The position numbers and the translations under genes were made by a program. From NCBI RefSeq assembly GCF_025370785.1, contig NZ_JAMXFA010000025.1, positions 1 through 64,000 of the forward strand: a stretch of DNA of 64,000 nt, given 5' to 3'. The notes beneath the pieces are model-generated. The model ran no database searches and was not told where the DNA came from. It worked only from the letters and a program-made list of their open reading frames with translations. This document shows positions 8,747-19,255 of the stretch, in pieces (positions within the stretch are counted from its first letter, which is position 1; each line of letters opens with the position of its first letter). The stretch is from Laspinema olomoucense D3b (GTDB lineage: Bacteria > Cyanobacteriota > Cyanobacteriia > Cyanobacteriales > Laspinemataceae).

Positions 8747-9481
8747 TTAGATATATTCTTTTTCTTCTTCAGAAAGGAGGGCCTGCCGTTTGACTTCTGT
8801 TGTGAGTTCCTGTAGCTTGCGATCGCTCGATGGAGGTAGGGGCAAGGGTCCAGTCATAGGCGAGCTAACAATGCCACCGGAGACGATGATTTTAAAGGCA
8901 TCTTCCACGGACATGGAGAGGTTGACCACTTCTTCTTCAGAAACGACAGCATACCACCCACTGGTCGGGTTAGGCGTGGTGGGAATAAAAACGCTGACCA
9001 TTCCCCCGGATAACTGGGATTGGATGTCTGCGGCGACACCCCCTGTGACGAAGGCGATCGCCCAGATTCCTTTGCGCGGATACTCGACTAAAATCACCCG
9101 TCGAAATTTCCCATTAGAATCTTTCAGAACAGTTTCTAAAATTTGCTTGAGGGTTTTATAAACTGAACCTGCCAGGGGAATGGCTTGCAGCACTCGTTCC
9201 CCCAAGTCCAGCAACCATCGTCCGGCAATGTTGCGTGCCATCAAACCAATCAGCAGAATACTCAGGAGGGGAACCGCCAAACCGACGCCTAAGTTAATCA
9301 GGATGACTAAAATCGGGTGGAGGTTATCGAAGGGATTAAGCTGCTTGGGAATACTGGTGAGCAAATCGATCACCCATCGGGCAACCGTAATCGTGAGCCA
9401 GATGGTGGTTGCCAGGGGAATGATCACCAGCAGTCCAGCAATCAGGTCATTTTTTAAGTCTTGTTTAAGGCGTTGGATCAC
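8747..9481 (-). CDS. DUF502 family membrane protein
   Basis: A 244-residue membrane protein starting at GTG 9481, supported by AGGAGAG about nine bases upstream. Two long hydrophobic segments are visible: LIAGLLVIIPLATTIWLTI and LVILINLGVGLAVPLLSILLIGL. They are followed by the DUF502 core: IPLAGSVYKTLKQILETV, FRRVILVEYPRKGIWAIAFVTG, and VFIPTTPNPTSGWYAVV. The family function is not established. It heads the likely operon with nusB and ftsY, a context that hints at a role in membrane protein handling (inference). The C-terminal 40 residues are charged and cytosolic. Confidence 0.93.
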   Translation of the reverse strand: MIQRLKQDLKNDLIAGLLVIIPLATTIWLTITVARWVIDLLTSIPKQLNPFDNLHPILVILINLGVGLAVPLLSILLIGLMARNIAGRWLLDLGERVLQAIPLAGSVYKTLKQILETVLKDSNGKFRRVILVEYPRKGIWAIAFVTGGVAADIQSQLSGGMVSVFIPTTPNPTSGWYAVVSEEEVVNLSMSVEDAFKIIVSGGIVSSPMTGPLPLPPSSDRKLQELTTEVKRQALLSEEEKEYI

Positions 9482-10015
9482 AGCTTACCCACTCTCCTTT
9501 TGTTCCGAAACATTACGCGATCGCCACTTTTAACTGCTTGATTATCACCAAACGGTATCATTTTCGGTCTCCAAAAAACCGTCGGAGTTCAGCCACGAAT
9601 CCCTTCCTTTCCGTAAAATCCCTTGGCGGAGTCAGCAACGGTGAGGGATGAGACTACCCAAAGAGTGAATCGCCACCGAACCCTGATTCTTTGGGTTAGA
9701 ACTCCGGCGGGCTTTTTAGCCCCGGAGTCGGCTTGAATGAGCCTAGGCTGAATCCGTCCCGGTTTCTTTGCAGAAACGGAAAAAGCATGGAGTATCTTCT
9801 GATACTATACCCTGTGCCCTGAGCAAAGAAAGTGTCAAGTTCAACTCAGGCCCTTCTCTAATCAATTGTAAAGAATTATTGCCAACTGACCGGCATCTTG
9901 ATTAAAAAAACTTTCTGCCTGAACTCAGAGCCCAGTCCCATCTGTAGTCAGATCAACAAACCGGCAGAGATTGGACGCCCTGCCGGTTGTTGTAAAAGCA
10001 CCGATACCCTAAGAA
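9482..10015. other. Intergenic region with structured-RNA potential
   Basis: No gene is visible in about 530 bases. The region upstream of the DUF502-nusB-ftsY operon contains several stems. ACCCAAAGA near 9656 pairs with TCTTTGGGT near 9689. ACTCCGG-GGCT pairs with AGCC-CCGGAGT near 9701-9729. GTTTCT pairs with AGAAAC near 9762-9777. The motif CGGAGT recurs three times. The pairing could belong to a leader RNA of the leftward operon or to a separate small RNA; I do not recognise a known riboswitch. Confidence 0.45.
9960..9987 (-). terminator. Terminator-like hairpin after the glycosyltransferase gene
   Basis: ACCGGCAG (9960-9967) and CTGCCGGT (9980-9987) form an 8-bp stem. On the minus strand the stem is followed by TTGTTG, a weak T-rich tail. 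It is 29 bases past the stop codon of the leftward glycosyltransferase gene. Confidence 0.65.
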
Positions 10016-10888
10016 TTAGGAGGGGTTGGATGTGGTGACATTGCTGGCGGGTTGGGGGTCTAACTGCGGCGTGGGTATATTTTGGAGTTCCCACACTTTG
10101 AGCAAGATCAGATATTCATAAAATGCCTGTAAGGTACACCAAGCAAACCCACCACGTCCATCGAGGATGCCCCCGAGCATAAAGTACATATAAATAAAGC
10201 GCAACAGGGGACGAAAGGGCAGGCGCAAGGAGAGATCTTTGAGTGCTCGGCGTTTTTCCACTTCCGATCGCCCAAAGAAGAGATTCTTCCAGGAGATTTC
10301 TCCTTTTTGCAGTTGGCGCAGGGTTTCTTTAGCTTCATCACTGGAGTAGCGGTTGTGTTTGTCCAACCAGCGACTCAATCCTTTGCTACTGGTGTAGTGG
10401 GGATAGGTTTCTTTTAGAAAGCCCGTAGGACCATCACAGACTTCCCGTTCCGTATGTCCGTAATCCGTGAACCATACCTTGTCTTTGCGGAATAAACGGA
10501 GTTGATAGCGGGGGTACTGGGTGCTGTAACGAATCCATTGGTTCATAAACATGACGCGCTCGGCGACATAGTAGCCGATAATTTCGTCGGGGTTGGCGAT
10601 CGCATTGAGACATTCCTGGAATAATTCTGGAGTCATGCGTTCATCAGCTTCCAGGATGTAAACCCATTCATGCTGGGTGGGAATCTCTTGCAGCATCCAA
10701 GTCCGTTGTTTGCCGTGACTTTCAAAAGGATGCTGAACCACCTGTACCGGATACTGACGGGCAATCTCCACGGTGCGATCGCTTGACATCGAGTCCACCA
10801 CGATAATCTCATCACTCAGCATGGCGGACTCGATGCAAGCAGCAATATCAATTTCTTCGTTATGGGTCAGGATATAAATCGAGAACAT
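10016..10888 (-). CDS. Family 2 glycosyltransferase
   Basis: A 290-residue inverting GT-A fold glycosyltransferase. I place the start at ATG 10888 (MFSIYILTHNEE), since family members begin right at this beta strand; an upstream in-frame ATG at 10936 would add 16 residues without a family match. Visible motifs are THNEEIDIAACIES, IIVVDSMSSDRT (nucleotide-sugar binding, with the DSxS motif), VYILEADERM (the metal-binding acidic pair) and a C-terminal amphipathic region with FRPLLRFIYMYF. This resembles the WaaE/LpcC-like group that adds sugars to lipid-linked glycans. The acceptor cannot be told. It is not in an evident operon. Confidence 0.9.
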   Translation of the reverse strand: MFSIYILTHNEEIDIAACIESAMLSDEIIVVDSMSSDRTVEIARQYPVQVVQHPFESHGKQRTWMLQEIPTQHEWVYILEADERMTPELFQECLNAIANPDEIIGYYVAERVMFMNQWIRYSTQYPRYQLRLFRKDKVWFTDYGHTEREVCDGPTGFLKETYPHYTSSKGLSRWLDKHNRYSSDEAKETLRQLQKGEISWKNLFFGRSEVEKRRALKDLSLRLPFRPLLRFIYMYFMLGGILDGRGGFAWCTLQAFYEYLILLKVWELQNIPTPQLDPQPASNVTTSNPS

Positions 10889-11198
10889 GGGGGGCAATTG
10901 CCAATAATTGGCTGAATTGTGAATAGTTATTGCCATCGGCGATCAAAACTTGTCTGCAACGCCGGTATGGACCCGTTAGTTGAACCACACCACCCTTTCA
11001 GGGCTGAAGGGTTGCACCGGGTGAGCGCCCTGACGCACCCATTTCGCCCTAATCGTAACTCACCCGAGACGATTGTAACGAGGGCAACCTCGCCACCTTA
11101 AAAGACTTAAACTTGAAGAGGATGAACAGCAGGCCGACTTGCCGACTTGAGTGGGTATCCCTGAGTGATGCCTGAGTGGCGATCGCCCATTTCCTCTG
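10889..11198. other. Intergenic region, nothing clear
   Basis: About 310 bases between two leftward genes. It contains the short hairpin CCCTTTCAGGGCTGAAGGG near 10993. No gene or known RNA is recognised. Confidence 0.4.
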
Positions 11199-12017
11199 CT
11201 AACGACCCATCGATTTACGCCGTCCTCCCCCTACACTCCCCATACTTTTTAAACCCGTCCAGCCAATAATGCTGTAAGCCACGGATAACAACAAACTACT
11301 AATCCCCGTTTGCACAGCTAACTTGGTAAATCGAGTTTTGGTCTGACTTTCCAGTTCTTGCTGACGAGAGCGAATCTGGGTGAGTTGTTGAGTCCGAAGA
11401 TTCTCTGCACTAAATTGTTGATTGAGAAACTGATCCAAGGCTTGGGGATTTTGCTGAAATTGTTCCAGTAATTCCTTCTCTTGTTGCGGCACGTCCGGAC
11501 TTTGTAGGGCTTGGTTCAGTTGGTCTGGATTCGATAGCAATTGGCGAATTTGTTCTCCGATCGCGCCCCGGCGTTGTTGAATTTCGCTCTCCACGTTCTC
11601 ATTTTCTAGTTGGCTTAATATTTGCCCTTCGGTCTGGCTGGCTTGTTCTCGAATCTGCTGCAATGCCTCAGAACGTTGCAGGCGCACGTTATTCAAATGC
11701 AGGGGAAATACGACTAAAAATACCAACCCTAGAATTGTAGACAACACAAAGGCCCAAAATCTCAAATCTTGGAACGGGTTGCGTTTAACCGCACCACCCC
11801 CTTCAGAACGCTCCATCCAAGCCCCTGTCACTAAAAAAGCTATCCCTACTAAGGGAATAATTCCTCGTTCTACAATTTGAGCTGCATAGGCAATTTGCCA
11901 TTCTCTTGATCCGGGCTGAAAGGGAATGGCTAAAAGTACATAATCCACTAAGGAAGATACAATTAAAATCACCCCGATTACTTTTAGGGACATTGAAGCT
12001 ACAGACTCTTGATTCAT
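11199..12017 (-). CDS. HpsJ-like membrane protein
   Basis: A 272-residue protein with GGAGA eight bases before ATG 12017. It has four hydrophobic segments: LKVIGVILIVSSLVDYVLLAIPF, the IVERGIIPLVGIAFLVTGAW pair, FWAFVLSTILGLVFLVVFPL, and a C-terminal LAVQTGISSLLLSVAYSIIGW. Between the last two lies a Gln/Glu-rich coiled-coil domain (residues about 130-225). The arrangement resembles the HpsJ family, which is linked in filamentous cyanobacteria to hormogonium polysaccharide production and motility. The assignment rests on recalled family features, so the specific role here is inferred. No other hps genes are adjacent. Confidence 0.72.
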   Translation of the reverse strand: MNQESVASMSLKVIGVILIVSSLVDYVLLAIPFQPGSREWQIAYAAQIVERGIIPLVGIAFLVTGAWMERSEGGGAVKRNPFQDLRFWAFVLSTILGLVFLVVFPLHLNNVRLQRSEALQQIREQASQTEGQILSQLENENVESEIQQRRGAIGEQIRQLLSNPDQLNQALQSPDVPQQEKELLEQFQQNPQALDQFLNQQFSAENLRTQQLTQIRSRQQELESQTKTRFTKLAVQTGISSLLLSVAYSIIGWTGLKSMGSVGGGRRKSMGR

Positions 12018-12522
12018 GATTCTCCTATAATTTTCCAGATATATTCCCCAACATAGGGAAAGTTTTTCTCTTCCCTTTCCACTCCTTTGTGGATGGGTTT
12101 TTACCCCGATGATGTTGACTGAATTTCCGGGGTATAAACAAGGGGACCTCGGTTTTGGGATTCCCCTAAAACCCGTGGAATTGCTATTCCGATTGAGGGT
12201 TTACCCTTAAACTCCTTTAAATCAATCCGTCCTGATGGCCACAGCATACTATTAATAGGCCCGGTTTTGGAATTCATCAAATGAGTTTCACGGGATGCCA
12301 CCCAGGTAAGGGTTGATTGATTGAATCCTCCGATTTAAGTTTAAACTTAAATTCAAGTAATTTTAACCTCAATTGGGTAAAATTTACCCAAAATTTATGG
12401 TGGTTTTTGGCGGGGGGTAAAAGCCATCCCAAGGGATTGAGGTTCGGTTGAAGGATGCCGGGACAGGAGGATGGATTGGGGCGTTGACCCCGCACAGACC
12501 ACTAAATCAAGTAGAGCTTTCT
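12018..12522. other. Intergenic region, nothing clear
   Basis: About 500 bases holding only short open frames without family features. The stretch at 12320-12400 is AT-rich with repeated TTTAAxxTTTAAxTT motifs. It may carry the promoter of the HpsJ-like gene. Confidence 0.4.
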
Positions 12523-14119
<1,597 letters not shown>

Positions 14120-14158
14120 CTAAAATAGGGTGGAAAACCCTCATTTTAATCCAACGGG

Positions 14159-14881
14159 ATGAATCATAACGTCGAAGTCTTAGCCGATAAAACTGCCCTA
14201 GTTGAGCGATCGCTGGAACTGGTGCGGGCCAAAATTGACGAAGCGATTCAACAGGGCGATCGCTGTACCATCGCCCTGGCTGGTGGCAGCACCCCCAAAC
14301 CTTTGTATGAATCCCTTGCAACCTTAAACCTTCCCTGGGAAAAAATTCACATCTTTTGGGGGGACGAACGCTATGTCCCCCCAACGGATCCTGATAGCAA
14401 TCAGCTCATGGCACGTCAAGCATGGCTCGATCGCGTCAGCTTTCCGGAGGCTAACATTCACCCGATTCCCACCCAGGGAGAAGATCCGGCTATGGATGCC
14501 CAGCGCCATGAGGCCCATTTGCAACAATTCTTTACCATTTCTCCGGGAGAGTTCCCCAATTTTGATATCATTTTGCTGGGAATCGGCGATGACGCTCATA
14601 CGGCCTCCCTATTTCCCCATACCGAAGCCTTACAAGTGCGCGATCGCCTCGTGACCGTAGGCAATAAAGACGGACAGCCCCGCATCACCTTTACCGTTCC
14701 CCTAATTAACCACGCCCACAATGTCTTCTTTCTGGTGGCTGGTGCCTCCAAACAACAGGCCCTCGGACAAATCTTTGCTGACGAAGCTGACCCTCTAACC
14801 TACCCGGCGCGGCTAATTCAGCCTTTAGGCGAGTTATGGTGGCTATTAGATGAACCGGCAGGACGGGAGTTAGCCATCTAA
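14159..14881 (+). CDS. pgl: 6-phosphogluconolactonase
   Basis: It hydrolyses 6-phosphogluconolactone to 6-phosphogluconate, the second step of the oxidative pentose phosphate pathway, important in cyanobacteria in darkness. The 240-residue product starts at ATG 14159. Motifs of the DevB/Pgl type are present: IALAGGSTPKPLYESLA, IFWGDERYVPPTDPDSN and ILLGIGDDAHTASLFPHT, then FLVAGASKQQAL near the C-terminus. Length is normal. It is separated from the downstream zinc-ribbon/FHA gene by about 170 bases and is probably transcribed on its own. Confidence 0.96.
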   Translation: MNHNVEVLADKTALVERSLELVRAKIDEAIQQGDRCTIALAGGSTPKPLYESLATLNLPWEKIHIFWGDERYVPPTDPDSNQLMARQAWLDRVSFPEANIHPIPTQGEDPAMDAQRHEAHLQQFFTISPGEFPNFDIILLGIGDDAHTASLFPHTEALQVRDRLVTVGNKDGQPRITFTVPLINHAHNVFFLVAGASKQQALGQIFADEADPLTYPARLIQPLGELWWLLDEPAGRELAI

Positions 14882-15047
14882 ACGGTCTATCCCCTATAGC
14901 ACGGCGGCCTGATTAGGCCAGAGGTCCAATGGACTTTTGCTATCAACCGATCGTTGCTATTCTCTCCTGAAGCGATTGAACCGCCGCAATAGCAGCAGTT
15001 TAAACCTGTCTTTTCTCCGATCGTATCGCAGCGAGAACTTAACGAAG

Positions 15048-15863
15048 ATGATAGTTTGCCCGAATTGTAACCACCAAAATCCTGATGGAGCCATCCAATG
15101 TGAGGCTTGTTTGACTCCTTTGCCTGCCACCATGAACTGCCCCTCCTGTGGCGCAACGGTCCAAACTGATGCCGCCTTCTGCGGTCAGTGTGGCTATAAT
15201 CTCCAGGTCAATGCTGCTGAGGAAAGCTCCTCCGTAGAATTCCCCGAAGCTGTACCCACGGTGGTTTCTACGGCTTCGGGTTCCTCTACGGGGTCGCTCC
15301 CGGACCTAGACCCCCCGGAACCCTTGGTCTCTCCAGACCCCCTGGCCGGATTTTCTACCTCGGAACCGGAAGCAGCGAATCCTCCGGCTTTCGCACCTCC
15401 AACTCTCCCCACTCCGCTACCGACTCCGGACCCGACTCCGGCACCGCCTCCGGTTGCTACTCCGGATCCCACTCCGGCACCGCCTCCCGTTACCACGCCG
15501 GTTGCGAGAAGTTCGGCAACTCAACTTCAGGCAATGCCACAGGCGCGACTGTTCCATGTACAAACGAATACCCCGATAGAATTACCCTCCACTCTCTCCG
15601 TCGTTCACATTGGCAAACCTAATGATATGGTTCCCCCCGATGTAGATGTGTCGGGATTTCCCCATTCTGAGGTGGTCTCTCGAATTCATGCGGATATTCG
15701 CGTCGAGGGAACTAATTACTTTCTGGAGGATGTGGGCAGTTCTAATGGCACCTATGTCAATAATCTGCCGTTACCCAAGGGAAACCGGCAGCTGCTGCGT
15801 GCGGGCGATCGCATTGCTCTGGGCAAGGGAGATATGGTCACATTTATTTTCCAATTGTCTTAA
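15048..15863 (+). CDS. Zinc-ribbon and FHA-domain protein
   Basis: A 271-residue protein starting at ATG 15048 (MIVCPNCNHQNPDG). The longer frame from 14937 adds a segment without family features. Residues 1-55 hold a double zinc ribbon made of four CxxC pairs (CPNC, CEAC, CPSC, CGQC). Residues about 70-165 are Pro/Thr/Ser-rich, including near-repeats of TPDPTPAPPPV. Residues about 190-265 are an FHA domain, with a SRIHADIRV core and GSSNGTYVNN, the phosphothreonine-binding signature. FHA domains read phosphoproteins made by Ser/Thr kinases. A second FHA gene lies downstream, with a different N-terminus. Confidence 0.9.
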   Translation: MIVCPNCNHQNPDGAIQCEACLTPLPATMNCPSCGATVQTDAAFCGQCGYNLQVNAAEESSSVEFPEAVPTVVSTASGSSTGSLPDLDPPEPLVSPDPLAGFSTSEPEAANPPAFAPPTLPTPLPTPDPTPAPPPVATPDPTPAPPPVTTPVARSSATQLQAMPQARLFHVQTNTPIELPSTLSVVHIGKPNDMVPPDVDVSGFPHSEVVSRIHADIRVEGTNYFLEDVGSSNGTYVNNLPLPKGNRQLLRAGDRIALGKGDMVTFIFQLS

Positions 15864-15907
15864 AATCCAAAACAGTGGTACAGGATTAGTTCCGGATCAA
15901 GTCCAGG

Positions 15908-15993
15908 GGACAAGAAACTGGGGGTCTGCCCTTTCTTTGTTGCTAGATCCCAGAGATTTGGTCAACCAACCCGGTTTCTAACCTTTGCTGTAC
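15908..15993. repeat. Dispersed repeat, copy B
   Basis: This is the second copy of the 86-base element at 1328-1413. It aligns without gaps and is most conserved at both ends (GGACAAGAAAC and GGTTTCTAACCT). It lies in the intergenic space between two FHA genes. Confidence 0.65.
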
Positions 15994-16146
15994 CCAGGTT
16001 TTAGGAATTGACCACTTTTTTCCCGGCTGACAGACTCACCGCCAACTTTTTCTAAGTCAGGCCGGGGTTTTGTTAGCCGGACCAGTCAACCCTCGATTTC
16101 TATTCCACTTTAGAAGAAACCCTTTGTCTTCTTTACAAGGGAGATC

Positions 16147-16746
16147 ATGGGAATTGAGAAAGGGCAGGGTGACAGGGCTATCTTTAATTGGGTCCTTTTT
16201 TTACCGGGAAATGTAAGTACCCTGTTGCGACTTTACCTTAAGCCTTTGTTATCAAAGGTAGATCTACTGTATAGGGATGCTCCTGTGATTACATTAACTT
16301 TATTGCATCCGATTAAGTCTACGCCGATTCAGAGTTGGAAATTTGACAACGAACCTGTAATTCGGATTGGGCGGGCGACGGATAACAATGTCGTACTCTA
16401 TAGCGCTGTTGTGTCTCGACATCATGTAGAATTGCGACGGGCCGGTCTCCAGTGGAAAATTATTAATCTGGGCACGAATGGGACCTATCTGAAGGGGTCT
16501 CCCATTACTCAAGTGACCGCCGAAGATGGGGTGATTTTTTCTCTGGCGCGATCGGGTCCGCAAATCCAAATTCATCTGTCAAAATATCAGACTAAAATCT
16601 CATCCGACTTTCAAAAATTGGAGTCTGAAATGCGTCTGCCTGAACCGGATTCGGATACGGTGACTGAGGAGGATGTCACCCTACCCATTCCCCTTCCCCA
16701 AACTTGTTTGGAACCGGAAGTGGCAAAAAAGGGTTATCCATCCTGA
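16147..16746 (+). CDS. FHA-domain protein
   Basis: A 199-residue protein. The ATG at 16147 has a good AAGGGAG ribosome site. However, family members usually begin at the ITLTLLHPIK strand, and a GTG at 16285 would give a 153-residue protein of that kind, so the start is uncertain. The FHA domain shows IRIGRATDNNVVL, SRHHVELRR and NLGTNGTYLKG, all typical of phosphothreonine recognition. The C-terminal 60 residues are acidic and Pro-rich (LPEPDSDTVTEEDVTLPIPL) and likely unstructured. It would act in Ser/Thr kinase signalling; the kinase cannot be named. GUN4-type and other kinases are elsewhere in the window. Confidence 0.88.
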   Translation: MGIEKGQGDRAIFNWVLFLPGNVSTLLRLYLKPLLSKVDLLYRDAPVITLTLLHPIKSTPIQSWKFDNEPVIRIGRATDNNVVLYSAVVSRHHVELRRAGLQWKIINLGTNGTYLKGSPITQVTAEDGVIFSLARSGPQIQIHLSKYQTKISSDFQKLESEMRLPEPDSDTVTEEDVTLPIPLPQTCLEPEVAKKGYPS

Positions 16747-17041
16747 GCAAGGGGCTGATTCCTCTACGATTTTGTTAGTATCGGTTCATAAAGTAGCAGC
16801 CAGACTAGAGGGAATTCGCCATGAAATGGGGAGCGATCGCATCGGGCTATGTTGCTTCCCTTAGCGCCCAATTACCCCCCCAGGGTAGCTCTGATCACTC
16901 TTGTACATTGCTCCCTCTAGCAGACTACGGGAAACGAAGGGTTTGTGGGCAATACCTCATGGTTTTTAACCCGGTGCACTCAGGGGTCTCATGTCAATCA
17001 TCCGCCTAACGGATGAATTTTTAATCCATAGGAGTTTTAAC

Positions 17042-17965
17042 ATGGCAATCGAACAACAGGTGATTCAGTATTCTCAGTTGATTAATCGTCGCATTATTGA
17101 CCGCAGCAGCGCCGAAGAAGTAGGCCGACTTGATGAACTCTGGCTCAATGCCAAATCCCATCACGTTGTCGGATTTTCTTCCAAATCAGGCGGCGTTCTA
17201 GGATTAGGGGTTAAAAAGCATTCTTTTTCTTGGGAGCAAATTTATAGTATCGGTGCGGATAGTATTTTAGTCAACATTAATGCTGAGGCGGAAGAACCGG
17301 AAAAGTCCTCGGAAATTAGTTCTCCGATTATGGGTCATGAAGTCTTGACGGATAGCGGAAATACGGCGGGTGAATTGCGCGATTATATCATTGCCACTCA
17401 GACTGGGGCGGTGGTGGGTTATCTTTATAAATCGAGCGGTTGGCGGGGTGCGGTAGAAGGGACTTATCTGCTCTCTCCGGACGATATTTCTAGCATCGGG
17501 AGTAAGCGAATTCTGGTTATTGATACAGCCATCCAAGACCCTCAACCCTATACCGATGGCATGAATCAAAAACTGAATAAAGTGGGCGAGTTGCTGAAAG
17601 ATGATTATACTAAAACAATGGGTGATTTGCGCGGATTAATGAAGGGAGCGCAAAATATTTCGGAACAAGCGAAAATTAAGGTGCAAGAAGTGGCGGGACA
17701 AGCGCGAGAAGGGACTATTTCCTTTGCAGAACAAGCGCGAGAAGGGACGGTATCTTTTGCGGAACAAGCGCGAGAAAAAGCAAGTGAAGTAGCGAATCAA
17801 ACCCGCGATCGCGTTGCAGAAATGAGAGGAGAATCGACCGCGACTCCCATTCTGGTGGAATCTGAAGTGGTCCTGGAACCTAAAGTGGTCTGGGAATCTG
17901 AAGGTGTCATTGAATATGAGGTGATTTCCGAGGCACCACCTCAAACGGAAAAATCTGAAAATTAG
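17042..17965 (+). CDS. PRC-barrel domain protein
   Basis: A 307-residue protein from ATG 17042, chosen for its AGGAG site at 17030-17034; the frame is open upstream to 16991. Two PRC-barrel domains are visible, roughly residues 10-85 (SQLINRRIIDRSSAEEVGRLDEL) and 95-175 (DSGNTAGELRDYIIATQTGAVVGYL). PRC barrels bind RNA, proteins or membranes and occur in photosynthetic and ribosome-related proteins. Residues about 200-265 are a helical Ala/Glu/Gln-rich coiled segment with the near-repeat EQAREGT in three copies. The C-terminus is Val/Glu-rich. No enzymatic residues are evident. A strong hairpin follows at 18012-18051. Confidence 0.88.
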   Translation: MAIEQQVIQYSQLINRRIIDRSSAEEVGRLDELWLNAKSHHVVGFSSKSGGVLGLGVKKHSFSWEQIYSIGADSILVNINAEAEEPEKSSEISSPIMGHEVLTDSGNTAGELRDYIIATQTGAVVGYLYKSSGWRGAVEGTYLLSPDDISSIGSKRILVIDTAIQDPQPYTDGMNQKLNKVGELLKDDYTKTMGDLRGLMKGAQNISEQAKIKVQEVAGQAREGTISFAEQAREGTVSFAEQAREKASEVANQTRDRVAEMRGESTATPILVESEVVLEPKVVWESEGVIEYEVISEAPPQTEKSEN

Positions 17966-18011
17966 TCGAATTAGATTTTTTTCCAGGCTGTAGCCGTTGT
18001 TTCTTTAGCCG

Positions 18012-18051
18012 GTAAAATAGGGAAAGTAAGCTCGTTAACTCCCTATTTTAC
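18012..18051. terminator. Perfect 12-bp hairpin between convergent genes
   Basis: GTAAAATAGGGA (18012-18023) and TCCCTATTTTAC (18040-18051) are exact complements with a 16-base loop. It lies between the convergent PRC-barrel and Mrr-type genes, so it probably ends both transcripts. Confidence 0.75.
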
Positions 18052-18099
18052 TGGGGGATATTCGGTGTAGTGATTGAAGGGAGATAAGAGGGCGATCGG

Positions 18100-19011
18100 C
18101 TACTCTTCCATAAAATAATCTGAATCTACCTTCTTAATTTCATAACTGACGACAGGGCTAACACCCACGTTATATTCTATCATTAATTGGGCGAGCTTAT
18201 CTCCATCTATTAAAATCACTTTTTTATCAATTCGCTCTACATATTCTTGGGCATCATTGGTGAAACTAGATGAAGTAATAAATATCCCTTTTTTAGCCCG
18301 AAATCCTTCTAAAGCACCCGTAAATTTTTGAATTTCTGGCCGACCAACTGGATTTTGCCAGCGTTTTGCCTGAATATAGATGACATCAAGTCCCAGTCTA
18401 TCTTCATTAATTAAACCATCTACCCCTTCATCCCCACTACGACCAATCACCTGACCCGCATCTTTCCTCGTTCCTCCATATCCCATCTTTACCAACAGGT
18501 CAACCACTAATATTTCAAAAAATCGAGGTGAGCCTGCTTTAATCTGTTCAATTAAATCAGAGGCTAAAGTTTGATTCAGTTTCTGGAATGCCGATTCTAA
18601 CTCTTCTTCAGGGGTGGTGCTAGAGTTGGTATCCGATTCTAAATTAGGAGAGCTTAAATCTTTTTTATTCTGCTCTTGAAATTCTCCAAAAGTGGGGAAT
18701 TGCTGCAAAAATTTTGTGTTGATTTGTGGGGGATGCTCGTTCCAGATTTTTAATCCTTGTTCAGTGATTTTAAAATAACCTCTTTTCGTTGTTTCCAGCA
18801 ATCCTGCCTTGATTAAATAAGTTTTGGCCCAACCCACCCGATTAGCAAACCTCGACTGTTTACCGCTAGGCAAAAGTTTTGTACGTTCTTCGTCAGAAAG
18901 CGCAAAAATTTCACTTAAGCTATCAATCGTTCCCCGTAGTGAATGCTCTTGTTCATCGGCCAATAAATTTAACAAAGGTAGCATAATGGATTGAAAATCT
19001 GGGATAGTCAT
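18100..19011 (-). CDS. Mrr-family restriction endonuclease
   Basis: A 303-residue protein. Residues about 1-90 form the Mrr N-terminal winged-helix domain (MLPLLNLLADEQEHSLRG, RVGWAKTYLIKAGLLE, KRGYFKITEQG). Residues about 165-270 are the Mrr_cat domain of the PD-(D/E)xK nuclease superfamily. Visible there are FFEILVVDLLVKMGYGG, the GRSGDEGVDG aspartate, IQAKRW with the catalytic lysine, FTGAL and GIFITSSSFT. E. coli Mrr cuts modified DNA as a type IV enzyme. It is upstream of nothing recognisable as a methylase, so a modification-dependent role is the natural reading, though substrate is not proven. Confidence 0.93.
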   Translation of the reverse strand: MTIPDFQSIMLPLLNLLADEQEHSLRGTIDSLSEIFALSDEERTKLLPSGKQSRFANRVGWAKTYLIKAGLLETTKRGYFKITEQGLKIWNEHPPQINTKFLQQFPTFGEFQEQNKKDLSSPNLESDTNSSTTPEEELESAFQKLNQTLASDLIEQIKAGSPRFFEILVVDLLVKMGYGGTRKDAGQVIGRSGDEGVDGLINEDRLGLDVIYIQAKRWQNPVGRPEIQKFTGALEGFRAKKGIFITSSSFTNDAQEYVERIDKKVILIDGDKLAQLMIEYNVGVSPVVSYEIKKVDSDYFMEE

Positions 19012-19042
19012 GCCGTCTTTTTGCTGAATATGGACGTGCTAA

Positions 19043-19069
19043 CCAAGGGAAAAACGTTTTTCCCCTTGG
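19043..19069. terminator. Near-perfect palindrome CCAAGGG..CCCTTGG
   Basis: CCAAGGG AAAAACGTTTTT CCCCTTGG is a palindrome of about 27 bases. It lies just upstream of the Mrr-type gene and downstream of chlB (both leftward), so it may terminate chlB transcripts or act as an operator for the endonuclease gene. Confidence 0.5.
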
Positions 19070-19255
19070 GTAGCAGCTACTCGGCGGATGTTCTTACCGA
19101 GGTTAGAAAAACTTGGAATTCGGCGAGGGAGGCAATGGCGATCGCCTGCCACAATAGCTGCTTAAGGATATCCATCTCTTCAATCCCGTTAAGCGCCTCG
19201 GCGATCGCCCCCTTTTAATTTGCATTAGGTGAGTCACCCCACCCAACCCTCAAAT

